64,000 bases of DNA from the NCBI GenBank assembly GCA_014155875.1, contig JACEFZ010025087.1, forward strand, positions 329,001-393,000. Reading direction: 5' to 3'. Positions 12,112 to 22,769 of the stretch are shown here, one piece after another. The DNA is from Cepaea nemoralis (lineage: Eukaryota > Mollusca > Gastropoda > Stylommatophora > Helicidae). The first letter of the stretch is position 1. Each line of letters opens with the position of its first letter. The notes below the pieces were generated by a model, which searched no databases, was not told the DNA's origin, and worked only from the letters and a program-made list of their open reading frames with translations. Both the position numbers and the translations under genes were made by a program.

Positions 12112-12333
12112 CTGATCTCAACTGCCAGAAGGATACACTTGAGAACAACATTACTCAAATCATGCAGGAGAAAGACGAAGCAACAAGGAGAGCAGATGAG
12201 GCATGTAACACAATAGACAAGGAGCGAGAAGAGCACAGGAAAATCACTCAGGAAATGGACGACACTCACAATGCAGCACTCACTGCACAAAGGGATGAAC
12301 TTACATCCAAGCATGATGAAAATGTGAAAAAAT
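12112..12333 (+). CDS. MTUS1-like: MTUS-like exon a (coiled coil)
   Basis: Acceptor ...aatctccacag precedes 12112 and donor gtacgtg starts at 12334. The exon begins with two bases completing a split codon and ends one base into the next, giving 73 whole codons. The peptide (DLNCQKDTLENNITQIMQEK..., later KEREEHRKITQEMDD) is highly charged, without prolines, and typical of a parallel coiled coil. The other two + frames hit stops. An upstream exon is required by the phase but I did not find it in this window. It joins to 18951 to read VKK-L-TQFHDRQ. Confidence 0.85.
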
Positions 12334-12529
12334 GTACGTGATTTTCTTTAAAATATGTTATTTGAAGTTGGTGTGAGCAATCAGTGTTTGCTGAAATGGA
12401 TAGATGGCTGATGCCATGCATAGAAAGGATGTTTGTGAAACTTGATTGATTGAAAAGTCTGCATATTGAACGAATGTGCATGATCATCTTGTGTTGCAGA
12501 ATGCCACTCTACAACTAGCCTCACAGTTT

Positions 12530-15500
12530 TGTTCTACTTCTCCCAACTCATGCCCAAAGTGTCTACATTATCTTGTGATGGTATTCATAGAGTTCTACTT
12601 CTCCCAACTCATGCCCCAAAGTGTCTACATTATCTTGTGACTGTATTCATGCTAGTTCTACTTCTCCCAACTCATGCCCCAAAGTGTCTACATTGTGACT
12701 GTATTCATGCTAGTTCTACTTCTCCCAACTCATGCCCCAAAGTGTCTACATTATCTTGTGACTGTATTCATGCTAGTTCTACTTCTCCCAACTCATGCCC
12801 CAAAGTGTCTACATTATCTTGTGACTGTATTCATGCTAGTTCTACTTCTCCCAACTCATGCCCCAAAGTGTCTACATTATCTTGTGACTGTATTCATGCT
12901 AGTTCTACTTCTCCCAACTCATGCCCCAAAGTGTCTACATTATCTTGTGACTGTATTCATGCTAGTTCTACTTCTCCCAACTCATGCCCCAAAGTGTCTA
13001 CATTATCTTGTGACTGTATTCATGCTAGTTCTACTTCTCCCAACTCATGCCCCAAAGTGTCTACATTATCTTGTGACTGTATTCATGCTAGTTCTACTTC
13101 TCCCAACTCATGCCCCAAAGTGTCTACATTATCTTGTGACTGTATTCATGCTAGTTCTACTTCTCCCAACTCATGCCCCAAAGTGTCTACATTATCTTGT
13201 GACTGTATTCATGCTAGTTCTACTTCTCCCAACTCATGCCCCAAAGTGTCTACATTATCATGTGACTGTATTCATGCTAGTTCTACTTCTCCCAACTCAT
13301 GCCCCAAAGTGTCTACATTATCTTGTGACTGTATTCATGCTAGTTCTACTTCTCCCAACTCATGCCCCAAAGTGTCTACATTATCTTGTTATGGTATTCA
13401 TGCTAGTTCTACTTCTCCCAACTCATGCCCCAAAGTGTCTACATTATCTTGTGACTATATTCATGCTAGTTCTACTTCTCCCAACTCATGCCCCAAAGTG
13501 TCTGCGTTATCTTGTGACTGTATTCATGCTAGTTCTACTTCTCCCAACTCATGCCCCAAAGTGTCTACATTATCTTGTGACTGTATTCGTGCTAGTTCTA
13601 CTTCTCCCAACTCATGCCCCAAAGTGTCTACATTATCTTGTGACTGTATTCATGCTAGTTCTACTTCTCCCAACTCATGCCCCAAAGTGTCTACATTATC
13701 TTGTGACTGTATTCGTGCTAGTTCTACTTCTCCCAACGCGTCAAAGTGTCTACATTATCTTGTGACTGTATTCATGCTAGTTCTACTTCTCCCAACTCAT
13801 GCCCCAAGTGTCTACATTATCTTGTGACTGTATTCATGCTAGTTCTACTTCTCCCAACTCATGCCCCAAAGTGTCTACATTATCTTGTGACTGTATTCAT
13901 GCTAGTTCTACTTCTCCCAACTCATGCCCCAAAGTGTCTACATTATCTTGTGATGGTATTCATGCTAGTTCTACTTCTCCCAACTCATGCCCCAAAGTGT
14001 CTACATTATCTTGTGACTGTATTCATGCTAGTTCTACTTCTCCCAACTCATGCCCCAAAGTGTCTACATTATCTTGTGACTGTATTCATGCTAGTTCTAC
14101 TTCTCCCAACTCATGCCCCAAAGTGTCTACATTATCTTGTGACTGTATTCATGCTAGTTCTACTTCTCCCAACTCATGCCCCAAAAGTGTCTACATTATC
14201 TTGTGACTGTATTCATGCTAGTTCTACTTCTCCCAACTCATGCCCCAAAGTGTCTACATTATCTTGTGACTGTATTCATGCTAGTTCTACTTCTCCCAAC
14301 TCATGCCCCAAAGTGTCTACATTATCTTGTGACTGTATTCATGCTAGTTCTACTTCTCCCAACTCATGCCCCAAAGTGTCTACATTATCTTGTGACTGTA
14401 TTCATGCTAGTTCTACTTCTCCCAACTCATGCCCCAAAGTGTCTACATTATCTTGTGACTGTATTCATGCTAGTTCTACTTCTCCCAACTCATGCCCCAA
14501 AGTGTCTACATTATCTTGTGACTGTATTCATGCTAGTTCTACTTCTCCCAACTCATGCCCCAAAGTGTCTACATTATCTTGTGACTGTATTCATGCTAGT
14601 TCTACTTCTCCCAACTCATGCCCCAAAGTGTCTACATTATCTTGTGACTGTATTCATGCTAGTTCTACTTCTCCCAACTCATGCCCCAAAGTGTCTACAT
14701 TATCTTGTGACTGTATTCATGCTAGTTCTACTTCTCCCAACTCATGCCCCAAAGTGTCTACATTATCTTGTTACTGGTATTCATGCTAGTTCTACTTCTC
14801 CCAACTCATGCCCCAAAGTGTCTACATTATCTTGTGACTGTATTCATGCTAGTTCTACTTCTCCCAACTCATGCCCCAAAGTGTCTGCGTTATCTTGTGA
14901 CTGTATTCATGCTAGTTCTACTTCTCCCAACTCATGCCCCAAAGTGTCTACATTATCTTGTGACTGTATTCGTGCTAGTTCTACTTCTCCCAACTCATGC
15001 CCCAAAGTGTCTACATTATCTTGTGACTGTATTCATGCTAGTTCTACTTCTCCCAACTCATGCCCCAAAGTGTCTACATTATCTTGTGACTGTATTCGTG
15101 CTAGTTCTACTTCTCCCAACGCGTCAAAGTGTCTACATTATCTTGTGACTGTATTCATGCTAGTTCTACTTCTCCCAACTCATGCCCCAAGTGTCTACAT
15201 TATCTTGTGACTGTATTCATGCTAGTTCTACTTCTCCCAACTCATGCCCCAAAGTGTCTACATTATCTTGTGACTGTATTCATGCTAGTTCTACTTCTCC
15301 CAACTCATGCCCCAAAGTGTCTACATTATCTTGTGACTGTATTCATGCTAGTTCTACTTCTCCCAACTCATGCCCCAAAGTGTCTACATTATCTTGTGAC
15401 TGTATTCATGCTAGTTCTACTTCTCCCAACTCATGCCCCAAGTGTCTACATTATCTTGTGACTGTATTCATGCTAGTTCTACTTCTCCCAACTCATGCCC

Positions 15501-17103
15501 CAAAGTGTCTACATTATCTTGTGACTGTATTCATGCTAGTTCTACTTCTCCCAACTCATGCCCCAAAGTGTCTACATTATCTTGTGACTGTATTCATGCT
15601 AGTTCTACTTCTCCCAACTCATGCCCCAAAGTGTCTACATTATCTTGTGACTGTATTCGTGCTAGTTCTACTTCTCCCAACGCGTCAAAGTGTCTACATT
15701 ATCTTGTGACTGTATTCATGCTAGTTCTACTTCTCCCAACTCATGCCCCAAAGTGTCTACATTATCTTGTGACTGTATTCATGCTAGTTCTACTTCTCCC
15801 AACTCATGCCCCAAAGTGTCTACATTATCTTGTGACTATATTCATGCTAGTTCTACTTCTCCCAACTCATGCCCCAAAGTGTCTACATTATCTTGTGACT
15901 ATATTCATGCTAGTTCTACTTCTCCCAACTCATGCCCCAAAGTGTCTACATTATCTTGTGACTGTATTCGTGCTAGTTCTACTTCTCCAACTCATGCCCC
16001 AAAGTGTCTACATTATCTTGTGACTGTATTCATGCTAGTTCTACTTCTTTCAACTCATGCCCCAAAGTGTCTACATTATCTTGTGACTATATTCATGCTA
16101 GTTCTACTTCTCCCAACTCATGCCCCAAAGTGTCTACATTATCTTGTGACTGTATTCGTGCTAGTTCTACTTCTCCCAACACGTCAAAGTGTCTACATTA
16201 TCTTGTGACTGTATTCATGCTAGTTCTACTTCTCCCAACTCATGCCCCAAAGTGTCTACATTATCTTGTGACTGTATTCATGCTAGTTCTACTTCTCCCA
16301 ACTCATGCCCAAAGTGTCTACATTATCTTGTGACTGTATTCATGCTAGTTCTACTTCTCCCAACTCATGCCCCAAAGTGTCTACATTATCTTGTGACTGT
16401 ATTCATGCTAGTTCTACTTCTCCCAACTCATGCCCCAAAGTGTCTACATTATCTTGTGACTGTATTCATGCTAGTTCTACTTCTCCAACTCATGCCCCAA
16501 AGTGTCTACATTGTCATGTGACTGTATTCATGCTAGTTCTACTTCTCCCAACTCATGCCCCAAAGTGTCTACATTATCTTGTGACTGTATTCATGCTAGT
16601 TCTACTTCTCCCAACTCATGCCCCAAAGTGTCTACATTATCATGTGACTGTATTCATGCTAGTTCTACTTCTCCCAACTCATGCCCCAAAGTGTCTACAT
16701 TATCTTGTGACTATATTCATGCTAGTTCTACTTCTCCCAACTCATGCCCCAAAGTGTCTACATTATCTTGTGACTGTATTCATGCTAGTTCTACTTCTCC
16801 CAACACATGCCCAAAGTGACAGCATTATCTTGTGACTGTATTCATGCTAGTTCTACTTCTCCCAACTCATGCCCCAAAGTGTCTACATTATCTTGTGACC
16901 GTATTCATGCTAGTTCTACTTCTCCCAACTCATGCCCCAAAGTGTCTACATTATCTTGTGACCGTATTCATGCTAGTTCTACTTCTCCCAACTCATGCCC
17001 AAAGTGTCTACATTATCTTGTGATGGTATTCATGCTAGTTCTACTTCTCCCAACTCATGCCCAAAGTGTCTGCGTTATCTTGTGACTGTATTCATGCTAG
17101 CTG
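12530..17103. repeat. Minisatellite array, 63-bp unit, about 72 copies
   Basis: Highly homogeneous tandem repeat with 63-bp period, containing 'tattcatgctagttctactt' then ctcccaactcatgccccaaag and tgtctacattatcttgtgac. It occupies most of the first host intron, starting about 200 bp after exon a. The unit is a multiple of three, so all + frames can stay open for hundreds of codons (CIHASSTSPNSCPKVSTLS and the shifted FMLVLLLPTHAPKCLHYLV). Variant copies are arranged in longer blocks: the same variants recur 1383 bp apart. Confidence 0.97.
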
Positions 17104-17189
17104 ACCCCTGCCCCTTGTTCCAGGAACCATGCCTTCCATGACGCTTCTGTCCAAACCATTGTGACATGTAATATGGGCACAGTAGTTTA

Positions 17190-17520
17190 GTTTCTATGAA
17201 AGGATATTGCTTACGAGCCAGTTTTCTTCAATGTTCAGATCTTTTACAATTTCAGTATATTTCTGCTTCTTGGTCCACACTATTCTGTGTTTCTGTGACA
17301 TTTGAGCTCTAAAGCCTCAATTTTCTTCTTTAGTGATTGCCAAATGGTCCATGACTGACATTCATATAACCCACAGGAAGGATGCATGTTCTCACACATT
17401 TGACTGTCATGTGTTTGCTGGTGTTGTGTCATATTTTCTCAATACTGTCTAATCTGTGCACTGCTGTGGTCAGTCTTCTTATGTCTTCTTTTGGACAGTC
17501 CCATTGCTTATGATTATTGA
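17190..17520 (-). mobile_element. Degenerate LINE reverse-transcriptase 3' fragment
   Basis: Read on the - strand with frame changes, this stretch resembles the region after the RT catalytic core of LINEs: a YEYLHS.I.SNGDCPKEDIRR-like block, TTAVHRLDSIEKI, then LYECQSWTIWQSLKKKIEALEL. Many breaks. Clade cannot be fixed. Confidence 0.5.
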
Positions 17521-17671
17521 GTGAAGATATTCACAATTTCTGACAATTTTCTATTTTATCATGGCCTTTGGTTGGTATGTAGTGTTCATACATCACACAA
17601 TTCTGCCACTGAAACAGTCAAGGCATGGTATGGGGTATAGGGTTAGACTGATCATTTCTGTGACAAGACAG

Positions 17672-17822
17672 TATAATAGTGGTCAAACACAAGTCCATGT
17701 GATACTGGTTACACCCAACCCATATGATACTGACCAAACAGAAGTACATGTGATACTTAAAGTCGCTAAGTGTCAACTTTTAAGTGACTTTAAATATCAC
17801 ATGTACTTCTGTTTGGCCAGTA
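17672..17822. repeat. Inverted repeat / hairpin at the head of the 50-bp array
   Basis: Arms of about 42 bp, 17728-17769 and 17779-17822, are nearly perfect reverse complements; each contains caaacagaagtacatgtgat or its complement, around a loop of about 9 bases. Immediately upstream (17672-17727) lies a diverged inverted unit of the array that follows. The array therefore begins with a head-to-head copy. Confidence 0.88.
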
Positions 17823-18672
17823 TCACATGTTTGACCACTATCATATGGGCTGTGTGTAATCATATCACATGGGCTTGTGTTTGCCCACTTTCATATGGGC
17901 TGTGTGTAATCATATCACATGGGCTTGTGTTTGCCCACTATCATATGGGATGTGTGTAATCATATCACATGGGCTTGTGTTTGCCCACTATCATATGGGC
18001 TATGTGTAATCATATCACATGGGCTTGTGTTTGCCCACTATCATATAGGATGTGTGTAATCATATCACATGGGCTTGTGTTTGACCACTATCATATGGGC
18101 TGTGTGTAATCATATCACATGGACTTGTGTTTGACCACTATCATATGGGCTGTGTGTAATTATATCACATGGGCTTGTGTTTGACCACTATCATATGGGC
18201 TGTGTGTAATCATATCACATGGACTTGTGTTTGACCACTATCATATGGGCTGTGTGTAATCATATCACATGGGCTTGTGTTTGAACACTATCATATGGGC
18301 TGTGTGTAATCATATCACATGGGCTTGTGTTTGACTTCTATCATATGGGCTGTGTGGCTGTGTGTAATCATATCACATGGACTTGTGTTTAACCACTATC
18401 ATATGGGATGTGTGTAATCATATCACATGGGCTTGTGTTTGACCACTATCATATGGGCTGTGTGTAATCATATCACATGGGCTTGTGTTTGACCACTATC
18501 ATATGGGCTGTGTGTAATCATATCACATGGGCTTGTGTTTGACCACTATCATATGGGCTGTGTTTGACTACTATCATATGGGATGTGTGTAATCATATCA
18601 CATGGACTTGTGTTTGACCACTATCATATGGGATGTGTGTAATATCACATGGGCTTGTGTTTGACCACTATC
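17823..18672. repeat. Minisatellite array, 50-bp unit, about 17 copies
   Basis: Period 50 bp, containing 'tcatatgggctgtgtgtaat' then catatcacatgggcttgtgt and ttgaccacta. A few copies carry small insertions (near 18350) or a partial unit (near 18560). Intronic, between host exons a and b. Confidence 0.95.
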
Positions 18673-18722
18673 AGCTGCATTACTTATGATTTTTATACTT
18701 GTACTTTTATACTTCTTTTTAT

Positions 18723-18950
18723 ACTGGTACTTTCATACTTTATACTTCTATATTTGATACTTATGAATTACTTATGATCACTGATTCTTCTCTTTCAGTG
18801 ACCCAGTTCCATGATAGACAGATTGACTGTGTTACAATTACTGTAATTTATGATCACTGATTCTTGTCTTTCAGTGACCCAGTTCCATGATAGACAGATT
18901 GACTGTGTTACAATTACTGTAATTTATGATCACTGATTCTTCTCTTTCAG
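18723..18950 (+). repeat. 76-bp tandem duplicates of a splice acceptor and exon start
   Basis: Three tandem copies of a 76-bp segment contain the polypyrimidine tract, the AG and the first about 30 bases of the next exon. AGs end at 18798, 18874 and 18950. Only the last copy continues into the full exon. The first two diverge after cagattgact into gtgttacaattactgtaatt, which leads back to the next acceptor. Using either upstream AG would add 76 or 152 bases (not multiples of three) and run into a TGA. Copy 2 has a G in the pyrimidine tract. The array probably arose by local slippage or duplication. Confidence 0.9.
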
Positions 18951-19006
18951 TGACCCAGTTCCACGATAGACAGATTGACTTGTTGCGGTTGGCCCATGAG
19001 AGACAG
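18951..19006 (+). CDS. MTUS1-like: MTUS-like exon b (56 nt)
   Basis: Acceptor ttctctttcag ends at 18950 and the donor gtaata starts at 19007. It has two bases completing the previous codon plus 18 codons (TQFHDRQIDLLRLAHERQ), ending in phase 0. The helical, charged composition continues the coiled coil. It joins in frame to the exon at 21141 (ISDMKNENKLDM). The exon is tiny and its acceptor is triplicated, so choice of the 3' splice site here is unusually constrained. Confidence 0.85.
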
Positions 19007-19169
19007 GTAATATGATGTCAACAATGATTGTGATTGACTTTTGTTAAGGTTGCTGTTGTTAGCCTGAAGCACTATGTCGAAGCCTGACAGATAAAGACTG
19101 TGTATGCCTGTCTGATCTCTGAAATGTAAAAATGCCAGGCCATACTAGTGATTAGAACCTGAATGGCAT

Positions 19170-19982
19170 ATTCAAAGGATTTCTGCAAGATAGGTTCCAC
19201 AAACTCTCACAAATAAGCACATATTTTAAAGGAACATAATTTGTTCTGAAATGTTGGAGCATTTTTATGCCGAGGGAGAGAACTTTTTGTCAAAGATCGT
19301 TACAGGTGACTAAACCTGGACACATCGTTTTGAGCCTGTGACAGAAATGTAGTCAATGGAGTGGCAGCATTCACAATCACCAAAAAGACAGAAACTCAAG
19401 ACAACTCGGCCAGCTGGAAAAGTTATCATCACTGTCTTGTGGGCAGCATTGATGGTGTGACTCTCGTGGTAGTGATGCCAAGAGTTGAGACAATCAGTTC
19501 TGAAACTTACATCAAAACTCTAACAAAACCCAACAAGTGGCTCCTCAGAGCTCGGCCTAACAAGAATCCAGCAGAACTGTTGCTCCAACACGACAATGCA
19601 TGCTCTCACACGTCAGAAAACACAGGAGGCAGTTGCCAAACTGAGCTCCATCATATACCCTTTTGTCTCAATCTGGATTCCTCTGATTGTCATCTTTTGG
19701 TGCACTAAAAATGCACTTCGTGGGGTAAGGTTTCATGATGATTAGGTTGCCTCATGCAGTGAATAAATGCTACATGAGCAGGACAAAACTTGGAACAGTC
19801 AAAACATGCATACATGTGTTTTGAACTGGCGTCACACGTACAGATTGATGAGGATTCACTAGAAGAATAGTATGTTTACAGGAAATGCTCATGTATATTG
19901 TTTGTAAATTTAATTCATTTTGAACAAATAGTTTCCACACACACAAAATTATGGTGGTTTACTTTCTGAATGTCCCTTGTAT
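19170..19982 (+). mobile_element. Second mariner-family element, degenerate
   Basis: A + strand mariner remnant inside a host intron. It can be read, with stops and frame changes, as IVTGD..TWTHRFEPVTEM, SMEWQHSQSPKRQKLKTTRPAGKV, then (from 19440) VGSIDGVTLVVVMPRVETIS, LRARPNKNPAELLLQHDNA, and LDSSDCHLL. The right end reads ggtttactttctgaatgtcc near 19955, a typical mariner terminus; the left end was not located. It belongs to a different mariner lineage from the copy at 2767. Confidence 0.82.
19291..19708 (+). pseudogene. mariner transposase catalytic-domain remnant
   Basis: The first catalytic block VTGD is at about 19300, followed immediately by a stop in place of the usual Glu. The second block, LLLQHDNACSHTS, is near 19580-19620. 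The third aspartate region reads NLDSSDCHLL. At least one frame change (near 19440) and several stops rule out function. Confidence 0.8.
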
Positions 19983-20044
19983 AATGTTGTCACATGTACT
20001 GGTTAAAATCTAATCCTTTACCCAGAATTCAGAGTGTAATGGCA

Positions 20045-20905
20045 TAGTATTAGTTGACACATCATTGGTTGTCACATCATTGGTTGTCACATCATTGATT
20101 GCCATACCATAGGTTTTCACATCATTAGTTGTCACATCATTGGTTGTCACATCATTGGTTGTCACATCATTGGTTGTCACATCATTGGTTGTCACATTAT
20201 TGGTTGTCACATCATTGGTTGTCACATCATTGATTGTCACATCATTGGTTGTCACATCATTGGTTGTCACATTATTGGTTGTCACATCATTGGTTGTCAC
20301 ATCATTGATTGTCACATCATTGGTTGTCACATCATTGGTTGTCACATCATTGATTGTCACATCATTGGTTGTCACATCATTGGTTGTCACATCATTGGTT
20401 GTCACATCATTGGTTGCCACATCATTGGTTGTCACATCATTGATTGTCACATCATTGGTTGTCACATCATTGGTTGTCACATCATTGATTGCCATACCAT
20501 AGGTTGTCACATCATTGGTTGTCACATCATTGGTTGTCACATCATTGGCTGTCACATCATTGGATGTCACACCATAGGTTGTCACATCATTGGTTGTCAC
20601 ACCATAAATTTGTCACATTGTTGATTGTCACATCATTGGTTGTCACATCATTGGTTGACACATCATTGGTTGTCACATCATTGGTTGTCACATCATTGAT
20701 TGTCACACCATAGGTTATCACATCATTGGTTGTCACACCATAGGTTATCACATCATTGGATGTCACACCATAGATTTGTCACATTGTTGATTGTCACATC
20801 ATTGGTTGTCACATCATTGGTTGTCACATCATTGATTGTCACATCATTGGTTGTCACATCATTGGATGTCACACCATAGGTTGTCACATCATTGGTTGCA
20901 TGAAA
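20045..20905. repeat. Minisatellite array, 15-bp unit, about 57 copies
   Basis: Tandem 15-bp unit 'ttgtcacatcattgg' with variants (attg, accataggt). It reads as (VTTND)n on - and (VVTSL)n on +, again because 15 is a multiple of three. The array lies in the intron between exons b and c. Confidence 0.96.
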
Positions 20906-21140
20906 AACAAACTGTCCTGGAAATATTGTCCTGAACTGGATTTGAACCACAAACTGTTGAAGATTTAGGCAGATTCCATAGTTCTATGCCACTCCTAGCC
21001 TCCAGTATGTATTCAAGTGCCTAGTTAAGTTTGCCTGTTATCCACTGTAAAAGATTAATGTGAATAACTGTACTTAGACTCAGTTACTTTATCTCTATTA
21101 GAAGTGTGATCATCTGTTTGAAAGAATATTGTTTTGACAG

Positions 21141-21246
21141 ATTTCAGATATGAAAAATGAGAACAAGTTAGACATGAATGCACTCAAGATTTCCCATCTA
21201 GAAGAGATTCAAGAACTAAGGAATAAACATGACAGTCAAATGGAAG
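21141..21246 (+). CDS. MTUS1-like: MTUS-like exon c (coiled coil)
   Basis: Acceptor gttttgacag ends at 21140; strong donor gtaagt starts at 21247. The exon has 35 codons plus one base (phase 1), with peptide ISDMKNENKLDMNALKISHL then EEIQELRNKHDSQME. Heptad-like leucines and charged residues continue the coiled coil. The phase-1 end matches the exon at 49715, giving the join ME-ELHKQHRNK. The following intron is about 28.5 kb, the longest in the window. Confidence 0.87.
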
Positions 21247-21377
21247 GTAAGTAAAGTTGTGGCTGGTGTAGATAAGTTGAATACAGAATACATAATCAAC
21301 GCTTTTACTGGTAAGCAAGGACAAGCAGGCAACACACTTTCTTCAGACATGGAATTCAGTTAATGTTTTTTCCTTTT

Positions 21378-21500
21378 TTTAAGTTGCATATCCCTTACAA
21401 GACACTGCAGTCAACACCAGCATTTTTCAGCTGTTGTTGATGTTCTTGGCAAGATTACACTCAGTAGTCTGCCATTGCTTTAACTCAGAACATCTGAAAA
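21378..21500 (-). mobile_element. SINE family C copy (partial)
   Basis: Reverse-oriented copy of the family defined at 62484-62717. It shares the segments corresponding to 'tttgccattgcttt', cttggcaagattac and tgcagtcaacaccagcattt. No target-site duplication identified. Confidence 0.7.
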
Positions 21501-21817
21501 TAGCAACAACAACAAACAAAAAAAAGAATTATTTTAAAATCTGAAGATAGCAGAAAGTGAGCAGTGAAACAAACACTGAGTAACATAAAATATGACTTGT
21601 GTGTATGAAATAAAGGTAAGTAATGCATACTGAAATTAAGAGATGTAGATAGTAATCAATAGATATTAGATAATTAGTTATGGTCTGTCTCTGCCTTCGT
21701 TGCAAGGTTGACCGACCTGCATCCGGCTGTTCTTTGCGGGCTTGTTGGGGGGTTTCACCTGTAGATGGAGGGACAGAGACATCTAACACCAAGATCCTGG
21801 AATGTCCTATGAAACAC

Positions 21818-21962
21818 TAGGGAAGGTTAACCCGGTCATCAAATGCCCAAAGGAGTCGGATGTGTCGGGTGAAAGTCACAAATATCCCAGCTCTGCTGTA
21901 AACAGACACAATGCAGTTATGTCTGAAAACAAAAAGTTTTGGATCAAGAAGAAGAAGAAGAT
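21818..21962 (+). mobile_element. Retroposon family A copy
   Basis: Diverged copy of 7318-7469. It begins agggaaggttaacccggtca, has cccagctctgctgtaaacag in the middle and ends in gaagaagaagaag. The head and tail are the same and the orientation is the same as the host gene. Confidence 0.82.
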
Positions 21963-22599
21963 AATTATTTGTTTTTGTCAGCGTCTAGCGGTATTTGAAA
22001 GTGAAGGGTTCAAGACAGGTAAATAGTACGAGCATAGATGAAACATAACTTCATGCGTCAATAACATATGATTTATTATTCTGAAATACAATTACATAAT
22101 CTGTCTCATCACTCGCTAACAGTGTTCATTCTCGCACTAGTCAATATACAGTAATAATGAGGCAATGCAATATTATGATACTAATTACTCCACTCTCGTA
22201 TCACAGCCCCACACACACACACACAAGTCACACGGCTCAGCTATTCAATAGCTCTGAAGTACTAAGTAAAGTCTATCCTGTCACACTCAGTCATGCATCC
22301 TCTCTCCGTCATGTCCAAAGCCCATCTGGCTTTCCTTCCACTGCCCAGTGGTCACGAGGTGTTTGCCCCTCATGCAACTCGTGGGAAGTCAGCTGCCTCG
22401 CATATGCCGGGTTGAGACTAGGCGTAATGCGTAGTTCAATTTCTGTTGACCTGTTCTTCACGGGTACAGTCCGGTCTTTCAGCATCTAGATTCTTCTAAT
22501 TCCCCCTTACTCACTCCATGTCCCTATCTCTAACATTTATCCTTTCTTACATCCCCTATAGGACCTTGACAGTTTTAATTGTTGCTATTGGTAAAAATT

Positions 22600-22735
22600 T
22601 GTTGCGTATCCCTTATGGGACGTTGCAGTCAACACCATCATTTTCAGCTGCTGTTGATGTACTAGGCAAGTGTTACGTTCAGTAGTTTGCCATTGCTTTC
22701 TGAACGACCGGCCCCTATACCTTTTTTCGAAAAAA
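22600..22735 (-). mobile_element. SINE family C copy (partial)
   Basis: Reverse-oriented copy carrying gggacgttgcagtcaacacc, ttttcagctgctgttgatgt and agtttgccattgctttctga. It sits just left of the 36-bp array. Confidence 0.75.
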
Positions 22736-22769
22736 CCAGCACCGCTGGTAAAGGGGTGCTTTCACTGCA

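Noticed and set aside
12529..16835. Long Ser/Cys- or Leu-rich repeat proteins in two + frames of the 63-bp array
   Set aside because: Two different frames are equally open and swap at every one-base indel, as expected from a non-coding 63-bp repeat. No codon bias or unique domain.
18799..18950. Two additional coding exons from the duplicated acceptor copies
   Set aside because: Each copy lacks the rest of the exon and a donor; reading through leads to a stop and the 76-bp spacing breaks the frame.
20010..20600. (VTTND)n protein resembling surface pentapeptide repeats
   Set aside because: 15-bp minisatellite, equally open on + as (VVTSL)n; intronic.
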